From: Gordius sp. MW1 | Lineage: Eukaryota; Nematomorpha; Gordioida; Gordea; Gordiidae | Reading direction: 5' to 3' | NCBI GenBank assembly: GCA_964036665.1 | Contig: OZ038533.1 | Coordinates: forward strand, 20,084,575-20,148,574 | Length of the DNA: 64,000 nt | Shown here: positions 1-10,165 of the stretch, one piece after another | Position numbering within the stretch: position 1 is the first letter of the stretch | Layout: each line of letters begins with the position of its first letter | The notes under the pieces: generated by a model | The model's input: only the letters and a program-made list of their open reading frames with translations | Databases searched by the model: none | What the model was told of the DNA's origin: nothing | Program-made: the position numbers and the translations under genes

Positions 1-315
1 TGATAGTGATAACCTTCCTAACAACACACTTGCTTACCGTTATAATAAATTGTTAAATCATTCGTTTTATGAACGATCATGATGAATTATATTCCAAAGC
101 TTTCATCTTATATGTGTTTAATATCTGATGAAATAACACATTATCAAGTGTGTGTTTAAAGTGTTTTTGTCAACAAATTGTGTCTTCATTATCTTGTTAT
201 TCTTTGCTTTGGATACTAACATAAATTTGAGTTTGTCAGAGTTAAAACCAAGACTACAAGTCAATCTCATTCATTTTATTTAATAATCACTGAGAGGCAT
301 GACGTGTGAAAACAA
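1..315. other. Unassigned AT-rich sequence
   Basis: No open frame, splice-flanked exon or repeat that I recognise. It ends where the hAT-like relic begins. Confidence 0.4.
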
Positions 316-2587
316 TAGTGTTTCGATCTCGTCTCGGTCTCGAAAGCAAAATCTCGTCTCGGGTATGATAATCTCGTCCCGATCTGAAAAAATCTCGGTC
401 TCGTCGAGAATTCTCGACTTTTAAAAAAATTGTTTTACTAAATATAAATTTCTCCTGTTTTATTAAAATTATGAAGAAGTGATAGTTTTGAAAACAAAAA
501 TGAAAAAATTATCCTATTTGCTGAAAAACTTTAATACACAAACTTGAAAAAGATTTGATGCGACATGTCCTGACATTATGAACTAGAAAACTGCTCGGGT
601 GACTCGACATGATATTTTGAAATGTCTTTGGGTCGGGTCCTAGTTGAAAATTTTAAAATGCTTTCGGGTTCGGGTGGAAATATTAATATGCTTTCGTGTT
701 GGATTTAAAGTTTCGGGTCAAAGGTAATGAATCTGACATTGCAAAATACACGGGACATATCTTTTAAATTGCTATTTTGTATAATATTTTTAATTAATAT
801 TGAAATGTATAATTGAAGATCATTCAATTAATTAAATTCTTTTTGTTTTAATATGGACGCAATTTTTAATTTGACTAGTGAAAAGTAAAATATATCAGAA
901 AAATAATTAATATTTTCAAATGTGGAACTTTATTATTAATTTAAACTATATAAATATATATTCGTAAAACAAATAAAAGTAAGTTTTAATTTATGAAATG
1001 ATTCATTTGCAAAACTATATATTTCAAATTAAATGTGACCCGATATTGTAGATGCTATCAAATTTATATGAACCAATTAATTATACCATTTTCTGTAAAA
1101 AGTGCAATTAAAAAAAACTATAAATAAACTTGAAGTAATTAAATTTTATAGCTTTAGCAAATATCTGTGTCTGTCAACTATAAATACACTTAGAAATTTA
1201 TAAGTTTACCTTTATTTGACTTAGTTACTAATTTGAGCTAATTGAGACCCTTTATCAACAATGGCTAAAGCATAAAGATCGATGTAGACCCTTTTTTAAA
1301 CTAATTTAGGCAAACGGTTTATTCCATTGATATCAAAATCATTAAATATAGCCTTAGATTTTTTTGCACGTATACTGTAATTTTATAAATCACAAAGTGC
1401 GAGTGTATACCTAGAACGTTTTAAAGCCAGCAATAAAAGTAGCATTATTGAGATGAAAACCGAAGGTTTTGCACGTACATTTGTAACAAAAATCATACTA
1501 ATCAAAAACTAAATATGATATTATAGTTTAAGGTCCCATTTTATGTGCCAAAAAATATTTTCCTTTTCTAATAAACTATTAAAAAAAAATTTTTTTTATT
1601 AATAACTAGGGCCGGGGTGGGGAAACTAATGAACAAAGGGTAATTAAAATGATAATCCCAAAAACATATGGTTATTACCAACTCGGATTTGGCTTACAAT
1701 ATTAAAATATATAATTATAGCAATAATATAATCTGTAGAAAATGATATACAAATAAAAGTTACACTAAATTAAACTATTCTTCTCTTACGTATTTACATA
1801 TACGACATAAACTTTGCCATTAATTAATTAATTATTTACTAGTAGTATATGTTTATATTACACAATTGCCACATTTTTAGAAAATATAGTAAATTCGAAT
1901 GCGCCTGCTAACCCCAGTTTATAATGAGAAAAGCAATGTTACAAAAGAATGTAATAATATAATGACTTTTAATTTCGATATATTATGAGTTAAAGCATAA
2001 AAACCTCTACAAAATTTATGATTTAATCTATTACGGTGTCATCGAATATTCGGATATACTTTTAAACGCAATGTTGCTAAAATATCTGAAACTACCTTAA
2101 TTAACGACCAGTTTAATATTACCACATCGAGCAGGATTAGAAATTGCAAAATTAAAAAAAGATTTAATTATATTTACTAGCCAATCAGATCTCATTCTAA
2201 GCCCAAAACAATATATAATAACGATATAAATATGTGATAAAATTATTAATTTAGTCACATACTTTAAGGGCCACTCATACTTAGGTATATGAAATGAAAC
2301 TACCAAAATTTGGTTTTTTTTGCAAAATATATAATATATACTACAATTGGGGTTATTTGATATCAAATATATTCCAAATTGATTTACATTTAATTCCTTA
2401 AATGTGATTCATACAATAATATACAATTAATTTCGCTAAAATTTTATAAACTATAAAATTTTAAGCAGAGATCTTGCTGAAAAAATGACGTATCGTTTCG
2501 CCTCGACCTCAAAATTCTTGTCTTAATCCCGAGTAAGTTTTTGAGCCGATACGAGACCGAGATTTCCTCGGTTTTTCCGCATCACTA
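316..2587. mobile_element. hAT-like relic with clustered GA/CT-rich subterminal repeats
   Basis: The left end starts TAGTGTTTCG and is followed by repeated TCTCGTCTCGG-type motifs to about 420. The right end carries the inverted form (GAGACCGAGATT) and closes CGCATCACTA. The flanking 8-mers are GAAAACAA (308-315) and GCAAACAT (2588-2595), 6 of 8 identical, as expected for an old hAT target duplication. No transposase is readable inside; the interior is AT-rich and contains one copy of the CTAGGGCCGGGGTGGGG repeat (1603-1808) and a second GGGTCGGGTC/TTTCGGGTTCGGG patch (590-720). Assignment to hAT rests on the TIR start and TSD length only. Confidence 0.45.
1603..1808 (+). repeat. About 200-bp interspersed repeat, copy 1
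   Basis: Begins near CTAGGGCCGGGGTGGGG and runs through a conserved AT-rich body with ATGGTTATTACCAACTCGG to ACATATACGAC. Two more copies lie at 36314-36510 and 37207-37409 in the same orientation. No coding content and no clear terminal repeat. Confidence 0.7.
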
Positions 2588-3252
2588 GCAAACATGGCAA
2601 AATGTCAATAATGTCATTATGTGTTCAATCAGTAAAAGTATCTCACAAAGCTAGGAAGCCATAACGTTTTCACACGTAAATCTAAAGGAGAGTTACATGC
2701 CATGAAGGCTAAGATTTATCACCCTATTCTCTTCCACTAATGTTTAGGTAAACTTGGGACGTGCAAATTGGTTGAAATCTAACAAGCATACAGGCGAATG
2801 TTTAATTTAAATAAAAACTAAGATTACCAAAGATATGTAAATTAAATTGTTTTAAGAACATAAATAAATATATTGTCCAGCATGAAAATTATTTTAATAG
2901 CCTAGAATTTGTTACCCCTTTTATTTTGGGTAAGGGTTATATACTACAATTTTCCTTGAGATAGATATCAGCTTAAATAAAAAATATCATATATTTTGGG
3001 GTGAGGCATACATTTTTTTTTGCCATATTTATGCCTTTGTTTTGGCTTATGAGTCTATCCATCCATATTAGAGAACTTTTTTTAACAATAATAAAAATAA
3101 ATTCTAAAGTCACTCTCTTTAATAAAAGTTTCCACCAGAAGGTGTCTAGAAAGATTTCGCATTTAAATTATTCATGAGTTTGTAAAATTATTTATATAAT
3201 ATTTTTTTCATGATAACAAGCACATCGATCGGTAGAGAATGGTTGGTGGGAG
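2588..3252. other. Unassigned AT-rich sequence
   Basis: No exon-like open frame flanked by splice sites and no repeat shared with the rest of the window was seen here. Confidence 0.35.
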
Positions 3253-3539
3253 CATAGACTAATAAAACTATAGACTGCCGAACAGCTGATTTTTACTATT
3301 GAAATCAATCAGACACCAAAATAGCTGCCATTTTGTAGGAAAAACTAAATAACAGGTATATTTATACTTCTCCAGGATAAAATATTGAAGAAAATAAATA
3401 AAATTAAAAAAAAATTAGTAGATTAGAACAATAGATTTTGCCGAATTCTATTGTTTGGTTACAATTTCCCACAATATGGCGATTGCTATATTTGCTGTAA
3501 AATTATCAGCTGTTCAGTCTATGATTTTATTAGTCTATG
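3253..3539. mobile_element. Short inverted-repeat element, CATAGACTA family
   Basis: 287 bp with long inverted ends: CATAGACTAATAAAA...GACTG..GAACAGCTGA on the left, and its complement ending TTATTAGTCTATG on the right. The same CATAGACTA end with a following TAGACTG.. motif is present at 16526-16974 and 10499-12349. No coding capacity; a non-autonomous DNA element. Confidence 0.65.
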
Positions 3540-3897
3540 GGAGTGGGGGTCAAAGGAGCACATCAGGGCTCATCGGGAAAGGAGCACACTTTGTGATTAG
3601 AACCCAAACCCTTACCCTAACCCATATATTTACTTGTTATGATTTCACTAGGACATTTTAATATAAAATATTTTGTGCTAAGACAATATGTTAAATTGAT
3701 CCTGAGCAATCATGACGAATTTCGATGCTACTTTTTCGCTCCTTTGACAAGGTTCCCCTCTATGGTTGGGAGACATATGAAAATTTTAATTTTTTTTTTT
3801 GAATCGACATGCTTTATTAAAAAAAAGTATTAAATATAAAGTGGAATTAATACAAAGATACAGAACGAAAATATTTATAAAAAAAATGATTAAAACA
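3540..3897. other. Unassigned sequence with a CCCTAACCC-like patch
   Basis: Contains a short run of AACCC-type repeats at about 3601-3624 and AT-rich DNA. No gene is supported. Confidence 0.3.
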
Positions 3898-5003
3898 CAT
3901 CATCTGTTTCTTCATCTTTAAGAATGGGCATTGAATTCATCAAAGAATAAAAATTGGATTTAGCAATCGCAATGGCAATTGATTGTCTTAGTAAGAAACT
4001 ATTCGATATTTTAGAAGGGGGCGAGCGTTTATTGAGTTCTTTAAAAAAATTTAATGCGCTCTTTCCGAACGTCCCTGAGCACGACGAGACGATAGGAATA
4101 AAAACGGAGGTTTCCGATAAAGCTCAGTATTTTAAGGATTTGCGATGCTCTGCCGATCCTAGGGGGTCGTGAGTATCGTTGGAGAGGGCAAACAGGTCAA
4201 TACAGGTGTAGTCCCATTTTAAGAAAAGGCCTTTGTCCCATGAGATAAGTGACGAACCGTCAGGACGCATCCACTCTTCGAGAGAGGGATCTGACGGTTC
4301 AAGGATGGAAAAAACTTTTGCCCGTTTGAGGGTTGAAGCAGTGTATTTATTTTTTGGTGCCTACTATACAGGCTTTGTTAAATTTACAATGCAGAGGGTG
4401 ACGCGCTTCCTCATCTACAAGTGAATTACAAAGCCAGCAGGGGTATGGGGACGTGTATTTACAGCCCAAGCGGAGGGCTATGTTGAAGGACAGGGTAGGA
4501 TTCTCTAAAAACATTCCCAAAAACTTACTAGGGTAAGCTTCAAGCCATTCATGACCAGATTGGTCGAAAGCCAATGACCTAAGATTGCAATGCTGTTTGG
4601 CGTCGCATGTCGAGAGAAGGTAAGCAACGGACCGCGACACCAAACTTGCATCCAAATCTTTTTGGGCATCGTGAAATGTCAATTCTCATTCCATAGAGAT
4701 AAGGCTTGATTGATAGAGGGGTTGAGTGAGAAAGGGACAAGGTCGTTAGTAGATTGTTTAAAAGAAAGGGAGGAGGAAATAAAGGCGGCTAAGGAAATCG
4801 CGGTTGGGGAACGAATACCTAGACCGCCGGATTTTGTGGGAAGAGTGGCCTGAAGCCAAGTATTCGTGTTAAAAGAAATATTTAAAATTAATTCAAGTGT
4901 GGATTCAAAAAAGTGTTCATAATTGTGTAAGGCATCTTTAAATATAAGCTTGCATGGAACCAAATTGTTGCTAAATACTATAGCGCGTAATTTAAGAATC
5001 AGG
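3898..5003 (-). pseudogene. RLE-type LINE fragment, copy A (RT thumb, zinc knuckle, endonuclease)
   Basis: A 5'-truncated non-LTR retrotransposon on the minus strand. From 5011 down to 4680 the frame encodes the region after the RT palm (LQATLPTKSGGLGIRSP). A second frame to about 4347 holds the zinc knuckle (CWLCNSL...HPLHC). From about 4346 to 3898 a third frame gives MRPDGSSLISW...LKWDYTCID, the RPDG and D residues of a restriction-like endonuclease, with a stop at the TAA-containing end. At least two frameshifts and one internal stop separate them, so it is dead. The 5' truncation point sits at the outer edge of the inverted repeat at about 5000. The same domain order and the same signature motifs are seen in the copies near 32, 34.5, 38 and 61 kb. 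Confidence 0.8.
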
Positions 5004-5388
5004 CTAAACATTCTCCACTTTTGGGTGACATTTTTCCTATCGTAAAAACGCGTTCCTTAAACGTTCTCCTACCGAACGAAAATAAACAACGCATCCGCGT
5101 TCGTAAATTTTTGCTTGCCTGATTACAAATAAACAAACAACAATGTGCCATTTTTTAGTTTTATTCCCATTTTAGTTTCACCCATATCATTTTTTTGCTC
5201 AATTAAGTTATTGAGCTGTGCAATGGTAAGAACAATTACACATATTTTAAATATTTTTTAGATACAATATAGATATTATAAGCCTCAATGGAACTTTTGA
5301 TGGTGGAAATGTAAAAAATATTATCTTGCCTCTAAAATTTAAGAGAAGTTCAGGTTACAACAGAATAAAAATTGCTATTTTGTGCATT
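4998..5388. repeat. Large inverted repeat, left arm
   Basis: Reverse complement of 6508-6891, about 95% identical by eye over some 380 bp, with a spacer of about 1.1 kb. The left arm is cut at its outer end by LINE copy A; the right arm ends about 55 bp upstream of the MCM10 start codon. Confidence 0.9.
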
Positions 5389-6507
5389 GGTAAGAATTAT
5401 TATATGTATAATCAAGATTTTTACATAAAATTTTAGAGAAGGAATTTTTTGATAAATTGCCCCTTGCAAAGAGAGAATATGAAGATAGTGTTTACTCAAA
5501 TTAATATATATTTACCAATTATTTGTATTTTTAACAGCAATATAGCAAATTTATATATACCTATTTTGTACTAATAAAGTATTTCATGATTCATGTCTAC
5601 GTAGTTATATTATTCAAATTTTATTTTAAGAATCCTGACATAATTTAAAAAAATTAGATGTCAGATTTATTACCGATAAAAAAGCTAGATTTGAGATGGG
5701 AAAAACAAATTGTTGGTAATTACATTTAATTTTATATTTTAGAATACATACAACCCTTAATTTAAAAGTAATATAAAAATTATACTCATTATTAATAAAG
5801 GAATTTTAAATCATGTCCACATTTTAATATCTATTTAAATATCTTTGTATAAGATTATACATATATCAGCATGGGCATAGCCAGGGGAGGATGACTGCCA
5901 ACCTCTGAATCTAAAAAAATGCAAGAATTTTACAAAAATACAGCTAAAATTGTGAAAAGTTTCTAAATACCTTTTGCCCCCTCTAATTTAAAAGCTGGCT
6001 ACGCCCATGTTTATCAGCTATAGAAAGGTCAGATAAGAGATGAAAAGAAATCAATTGTCAGTTACATTAATTTAAAACTAAATACATATTTGTTAATGAA
6101 AAAGTAGTACTTAAAATTGTGTCACACTCATTTAAACAACTTATTGCTATGCAATTTTAGGTTATTTGTACTTATTAATAACAATGTAGCATATTGATTT
6201 ATAAAACCTGTTTTGTAGTTTCAATTTATATCTATGTTTTATTGACCCTCTATTTTGTGGGCTTGCTTATAAGATTCAGAGCTTATAGAACCTTTATAAA
6301 TTATACAGTTTTAATAATTTCTATGTTTGAACTAACAAATGATGATAACAAATAGTTTATTCTGTATAAAAAATACATAATTTTAGATAAGTTGAAATTC
6401 AAAACACGTGGTAGAGATTTATTCACAGGAGATATTGTTTAGGCTCTTGTCTTTTTTGGTTCAATATGTGATTATTCCCTAAGTACAAAATAAATTAACA
6501 AAATTTA
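5389..6507. other. Spacer of the inverted repeat
   Basis: AT-rich and without exon-like frames. It contains the short GCGTAGCC-family element at 5870-6009. Confidence 0.4.
5870..6009. mobile_element. GGGCGTAGCCAGG-family short element
   Basis: 140 bp from CATGGGCATAGCCAGG to CTGGCTACGCCCATG, perfectly inverted at its ends. Flanking 8-mers are TATATCAG (5862-5869) and TTTATCAG (6010-6017), 7 of 8 identical, so it has 8-bp target duplications. No coding capacity. Confidence 0.85.
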
Positions 6508-6891
6508 CTTTCTATTCTGTTGTAACCTGAACTTCTTAAATTTTAGAGGCAAGATAATATTTTTCCCATTTCCACAATCAAAAGTTCCATTGAGGCTTAT
6601 AATATCTATATTGTATCTAAAAAATATTTAAAATATGTGTAATTGTTCTTACCATTGCACAGCTCAATAACTAAATTGAGCAAAAAAATGATATGGTATG
6701 GGTGAAACTAAAATGGGAATAAAATTAAAAAATGGCGAATTGTTGTTTGTTTATTTGTAATCAAGCAAGTAAAAATTTACGAACGCGGATGCTTGTTTAT
6801 TTTCGTTCGTAGGAGAACGTTTAAGCAACGCGTATTTACGATATGAAAAATGTCACCCAAAAGTGGAGAATGTTTAGCCCGATTCGTAATT
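6508..6891. repeat. Large inverted repeat, right arm (MCM10 upstream region)
   Basis: Near-identical inverted copy of 4998-5388. It occupies the region immediately before MCM10, so it probably includes that gene's promoter or 5' leader. The duplicated copy points the other way. Confidence 0.9.
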
Positions 6892-6945
6892 TAAAGTGCG
6901 AATTGTAGACATGAGCCCTTTGAAATCAAATTAAATCGGTTAAAC

Positions 6946-9911
6946 ATGAACATCACAGACGCCAGTAGTATTGATATCTTACCAAATATTAAAAGACAAT
7001 TATGCCACAATGACAATCCCAAAAATTATGATGGCGCCAAACAGCAAAAATTACAAGACTTGTATTCTACTATTTCTGATATAGATTTTGCAAAATTTGT
7101 TCAAAATAAGAAGCAAGTGACACTCTCATATGCCTTCACAAAATCCAATAAACCATATATTTTAAGTGATGGTGATTGGTATTTTATTGGAACTATTGTT
7201 TATAAATCAGAAATTAAAAATAGTTCAAAAGGCAAATCTTACTCATTTTGGAAGATGAGAAACATGGCTGATGATCCTTCTGGAGCTGGTATTCATGATC
7301 TTACATTATTTTTATTTGGAGAAGCATTTAAGGAATCTTGGAAGTTAACTGAGGGTTCCTTAGTTGCAGTTTTAAATCCTGAATATTCTTCAATGGATGA
7401 AAATAGTTTTAATGGTAAGAAGGCATCCAATATTAGCAAAAATGCATCCTTTTGTTTATTCCAAAGTGGCAATCTTCTAGAACTTGGACAGACAAAGAAT
7501 TTTGGAATTTGTAAAGGCGTCTGCAAAAATGGTTTATCCTGTAAAACCTATATCATAACATGTACTGGATCTAACTATTGTGTAAATCATTTACAATCAG
7601 CTTTGAAAAAATGCTTAAACAAAAGACTTGAATTAAATGCAGCATATGGTTCAGCGAGACCATTAACCACTTTAAAAAATCATAGAAACATACCAATTCA
7701 CAAACCTATTATTACACCTAAATTTAAAACAAATAAAACATTATTAGAAAATAATGACAATTCAGATGGGGGAAAAAGGGAATTTGGTGATTCATTGCAA
7801 AAATTAATGTCTATACATCATACAACTGATACAAAAAGTAAAACTGCCCTGATGAATAGGAACTTTCCTCAACCAATCGCAAAAGCTTCACAATTATTAA
7901 AAGATGGTATAAAACAAACGAGTAATTTAAAGACTTATAACCAAAATCCGGCTTTAAAAAATAATTGTATGTTCTCCATTATTGCCAAAAATGGCACCCA
8001 AACACTTATGTCAAGTTCGAAGTCTCTGTTGACAGACTCCAAATCTTCTCAAGGTGAATTTATGCAAACTTTTATAAATTAAAACCTATTTATTTTAATT
8101 TGACAGTCATTCCAAGATTAGGTACTGGATTTGACAAGGGCAATGATTCTCTTACCTTTGATATTGATTTTGTAACAAATGAAGGTAATACCAAAGAAAA
8201 ATTTTATGGTACACCGAACTTTCAATCACAATCACTTTCATTGTATGCCATTGATCCTAATAACATAAAAGCAATTATCAATAAATCTTACGTAGACAAG
8301 GTATCAAACAAATTAATCATTGAAAATGAAAAAACTAATAACACAATCAAGTAAATAAATTTATTATACTACTAAATTATCATTTGCATAGGAAAAGGCC
8401 ATTAAAAGTTCTTGGTTCAATAATGAGTCAAGAGAAAATGGATTATATCTTAAACAAAAAAACGTCTCATCTTGACATTGTGGAAGCGCAAATACTTGAA
8501 AAACAAGAAAGGTAATTTTACCAGTTTATTATGTGATATTAGACACAGATTTTATACAAATGATGCTTTTCTCAAAATAAAACAGGAATCTTTGCTAAAA
8601 AAAACTACTTTTATAAAAACCGCTGGGTTTTGTTTAGATTCCCTTTGGTTTTAGATGATAAACCATAACCAAACCAAAAGTTTTTTGGTCTGTTTTGCTT
8701 AGTTTACCCCTAGGCTTAGTTGAAAAGTAAAAAAGGCCAGATTCAAACATAAATAGACCAAAGCTTTTGTGGTCTGTTATTAGTCCACTGCTAGTCTTAG
8801 TTGAACCAAAGGTCGTCGACCAAACAAAACTTAGCCGTTTTTACAACAAGCCACTTCCTGGTGTCCAAAAAATATTAATTTTCTTTATTCTCAGCTATTT
8901 CGGGGAGATGCAAGGGCGGGAAAATATCCAAACGAGCATGGAAAAAGTGATGGAAACGAAATGTCGCGTCGCGACCTGCACCCAATGTCAATACACTTAT
9001 TGGTCCGCTTCGCAGAGATGCCGATTGTCGCATCCTCAACATTTGAAATATCGCGAGGCTATCAAGCGATTTTACCAATGCAAACACTGCAAATCCCGGT
9101 ACACCATTTTTACGCAGTAAGTTTCATTATCCACAATAAAAAAATCGTTAGAATGCTGGAAAAATTTATGTAAGACAAAGACTGAGGGTATTTTTGGTAA
9201 AACTGGTCGCAAAGATCTATAAAGTGGCTCCTAAAACTAAATAGTGTATTAGAAATTAGGCTTTCTAGAGCCTTAGTGAAAAAGCTAATCGAATTGACTA
9301 TTTCTTCCGAATTTTAGACCTTTCAAAGGGCAGTGTTTTTAAAGGATAAATGATCTTTTATTTTTACAACTCTCCAAAGTTTATCTCAACTCTATTAGCA
9401 TTTCGATTCTAATTTCGTGCTTTTTTATGCCTAAGAATTCAACAATCGCTTTTTTTATTTGTATCGATTAGTCAAAAGTAAGGGCAAAATTTAATTATAT
9501 CACTTACTGATTAAATTTGACGTAAACTTGGTGTCAAACTATAAAATAAAAACTTAGTACAAAGTTATTTATATGATTTCTCTGTAACAACTACAAAATA
9601 CATAAAATCTAAGTTGAACTTAGTTACGAAATGTAGGAATAAATATATATAAATAATGGTGTTGATAGGGGGGGGGGCGAGTGTCAATAAATAAAAAGTG
9701 GTACATAGACGAAACGGTACATAAATATGTGATTTGGATTTTGGCCCTTTTTTGCAACAGATTTCCCGACAAGGCTTGTACGGGTTGTGGTCAATACAAT
9801 TATGAAAGGATTCCGATGTACAAATCGAACGACGAAGGCATTTTACAGCCACAAGAAAAATTATTAATTCGCGGAGAAAAGGAGTCAAAATTTTTAAATG
9901 GAATAAATTGA
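6946..9911 (+). CDS. MCM10: MCM10 replication initiation factor, five exons
   Basis: MCM10 binds DNA and the CMG helicase and helps start DNA replication in the nucleus. Exons by GT-AG sites and phase: 6946-8053, 8107-8350, 8392-8511, 8895-9116 and 9761-9911 (1845 nt, 614 residues, stop TGA). Residues about 76-180 form the OB fold (GDWYFIGTIV, SFWKMRN, LTLFLFGEAF). Residues 186-215 are the conserved zinc finger (FGICK, with C189, C199, C212 and H215 the likely ligands). Residues about 370-380 hold the PRLGTGF motif, exon 3 the MSQEK..YILNKKTSH helix, and exons 4-5 the C-terminal zinc ribbons (TCTQC, CKHC, CTGC) ending LLIRGEKESKFLNG. It is shorter than vertebrate MCM10 (over 850 residues): the long N-terminal part with the oligomerisation coil is absent or lies in an unseen upstream exon. 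Intron 2 is only 41 bp and intron 3 carries a short transposon. An AATAAA lies at 9926-9931. The SVOP-like gene converges from the other side. The family call is firm; the first exon is less so. Confidence 0.93.
8610..8849. mobile_element. GTTGTAAAAACGGC-family short element in MCM10 intron 3
   Basis: Left end AAAAACCGCTGGGTTTTGT, right end ACAAAACTTAGCCGTTTTTACAA: inverted termini. Relatives are at about 14631-14720, 16092-16251, 46774-46944 and 48081-48261. It makes up most of the 383-bp intron 8512-8894. Confidence 0.75.
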
Positions 9912-10165
9912 CAAGCTAATATATAAATAAAAGGATGTTGGTGTTACCGGCTACGATATAAATTTTGGTCGAACTTAGTGTGGTGTAATATTGCCCCGAA
10001 AAACTAAATTGTGAAAATAGGTGTTTTCATCGTGTAAATAAAACAATACGGCACGACGTAAAAATTACACGTGTATGATTGCAACTTTTATAACAACTTC
10101 TAATATTATTATGCTATTCTCTGAACCATTCACTCCATTCCTCAGATCCCGAAATTAGTCTTCTT
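9912..10165. other. Convergent intergenic region between MCM10 and the SVOP-like gene
   Basis: 254 bp separate the two stop codons. The 3' ends of both transcripts must lie or overlap here; an AATAAA on the + strand at 9926-9931 can serve MCM10. In minus-strand reading an alternative ending of the SVOP-like protein runs to about 10102. Confidence 0.6.

Noticed and set aside
3600-3625. Telomere-like CCCTAACCC sequence
   Set aside because: Only about two imperfect units; too short to call an interstitial telomere.
8100-8354. Separate small gene starting at 8100
   Set aside because: It is exon 2 of MCM10; its apparent first codons lie in the preceding intron.
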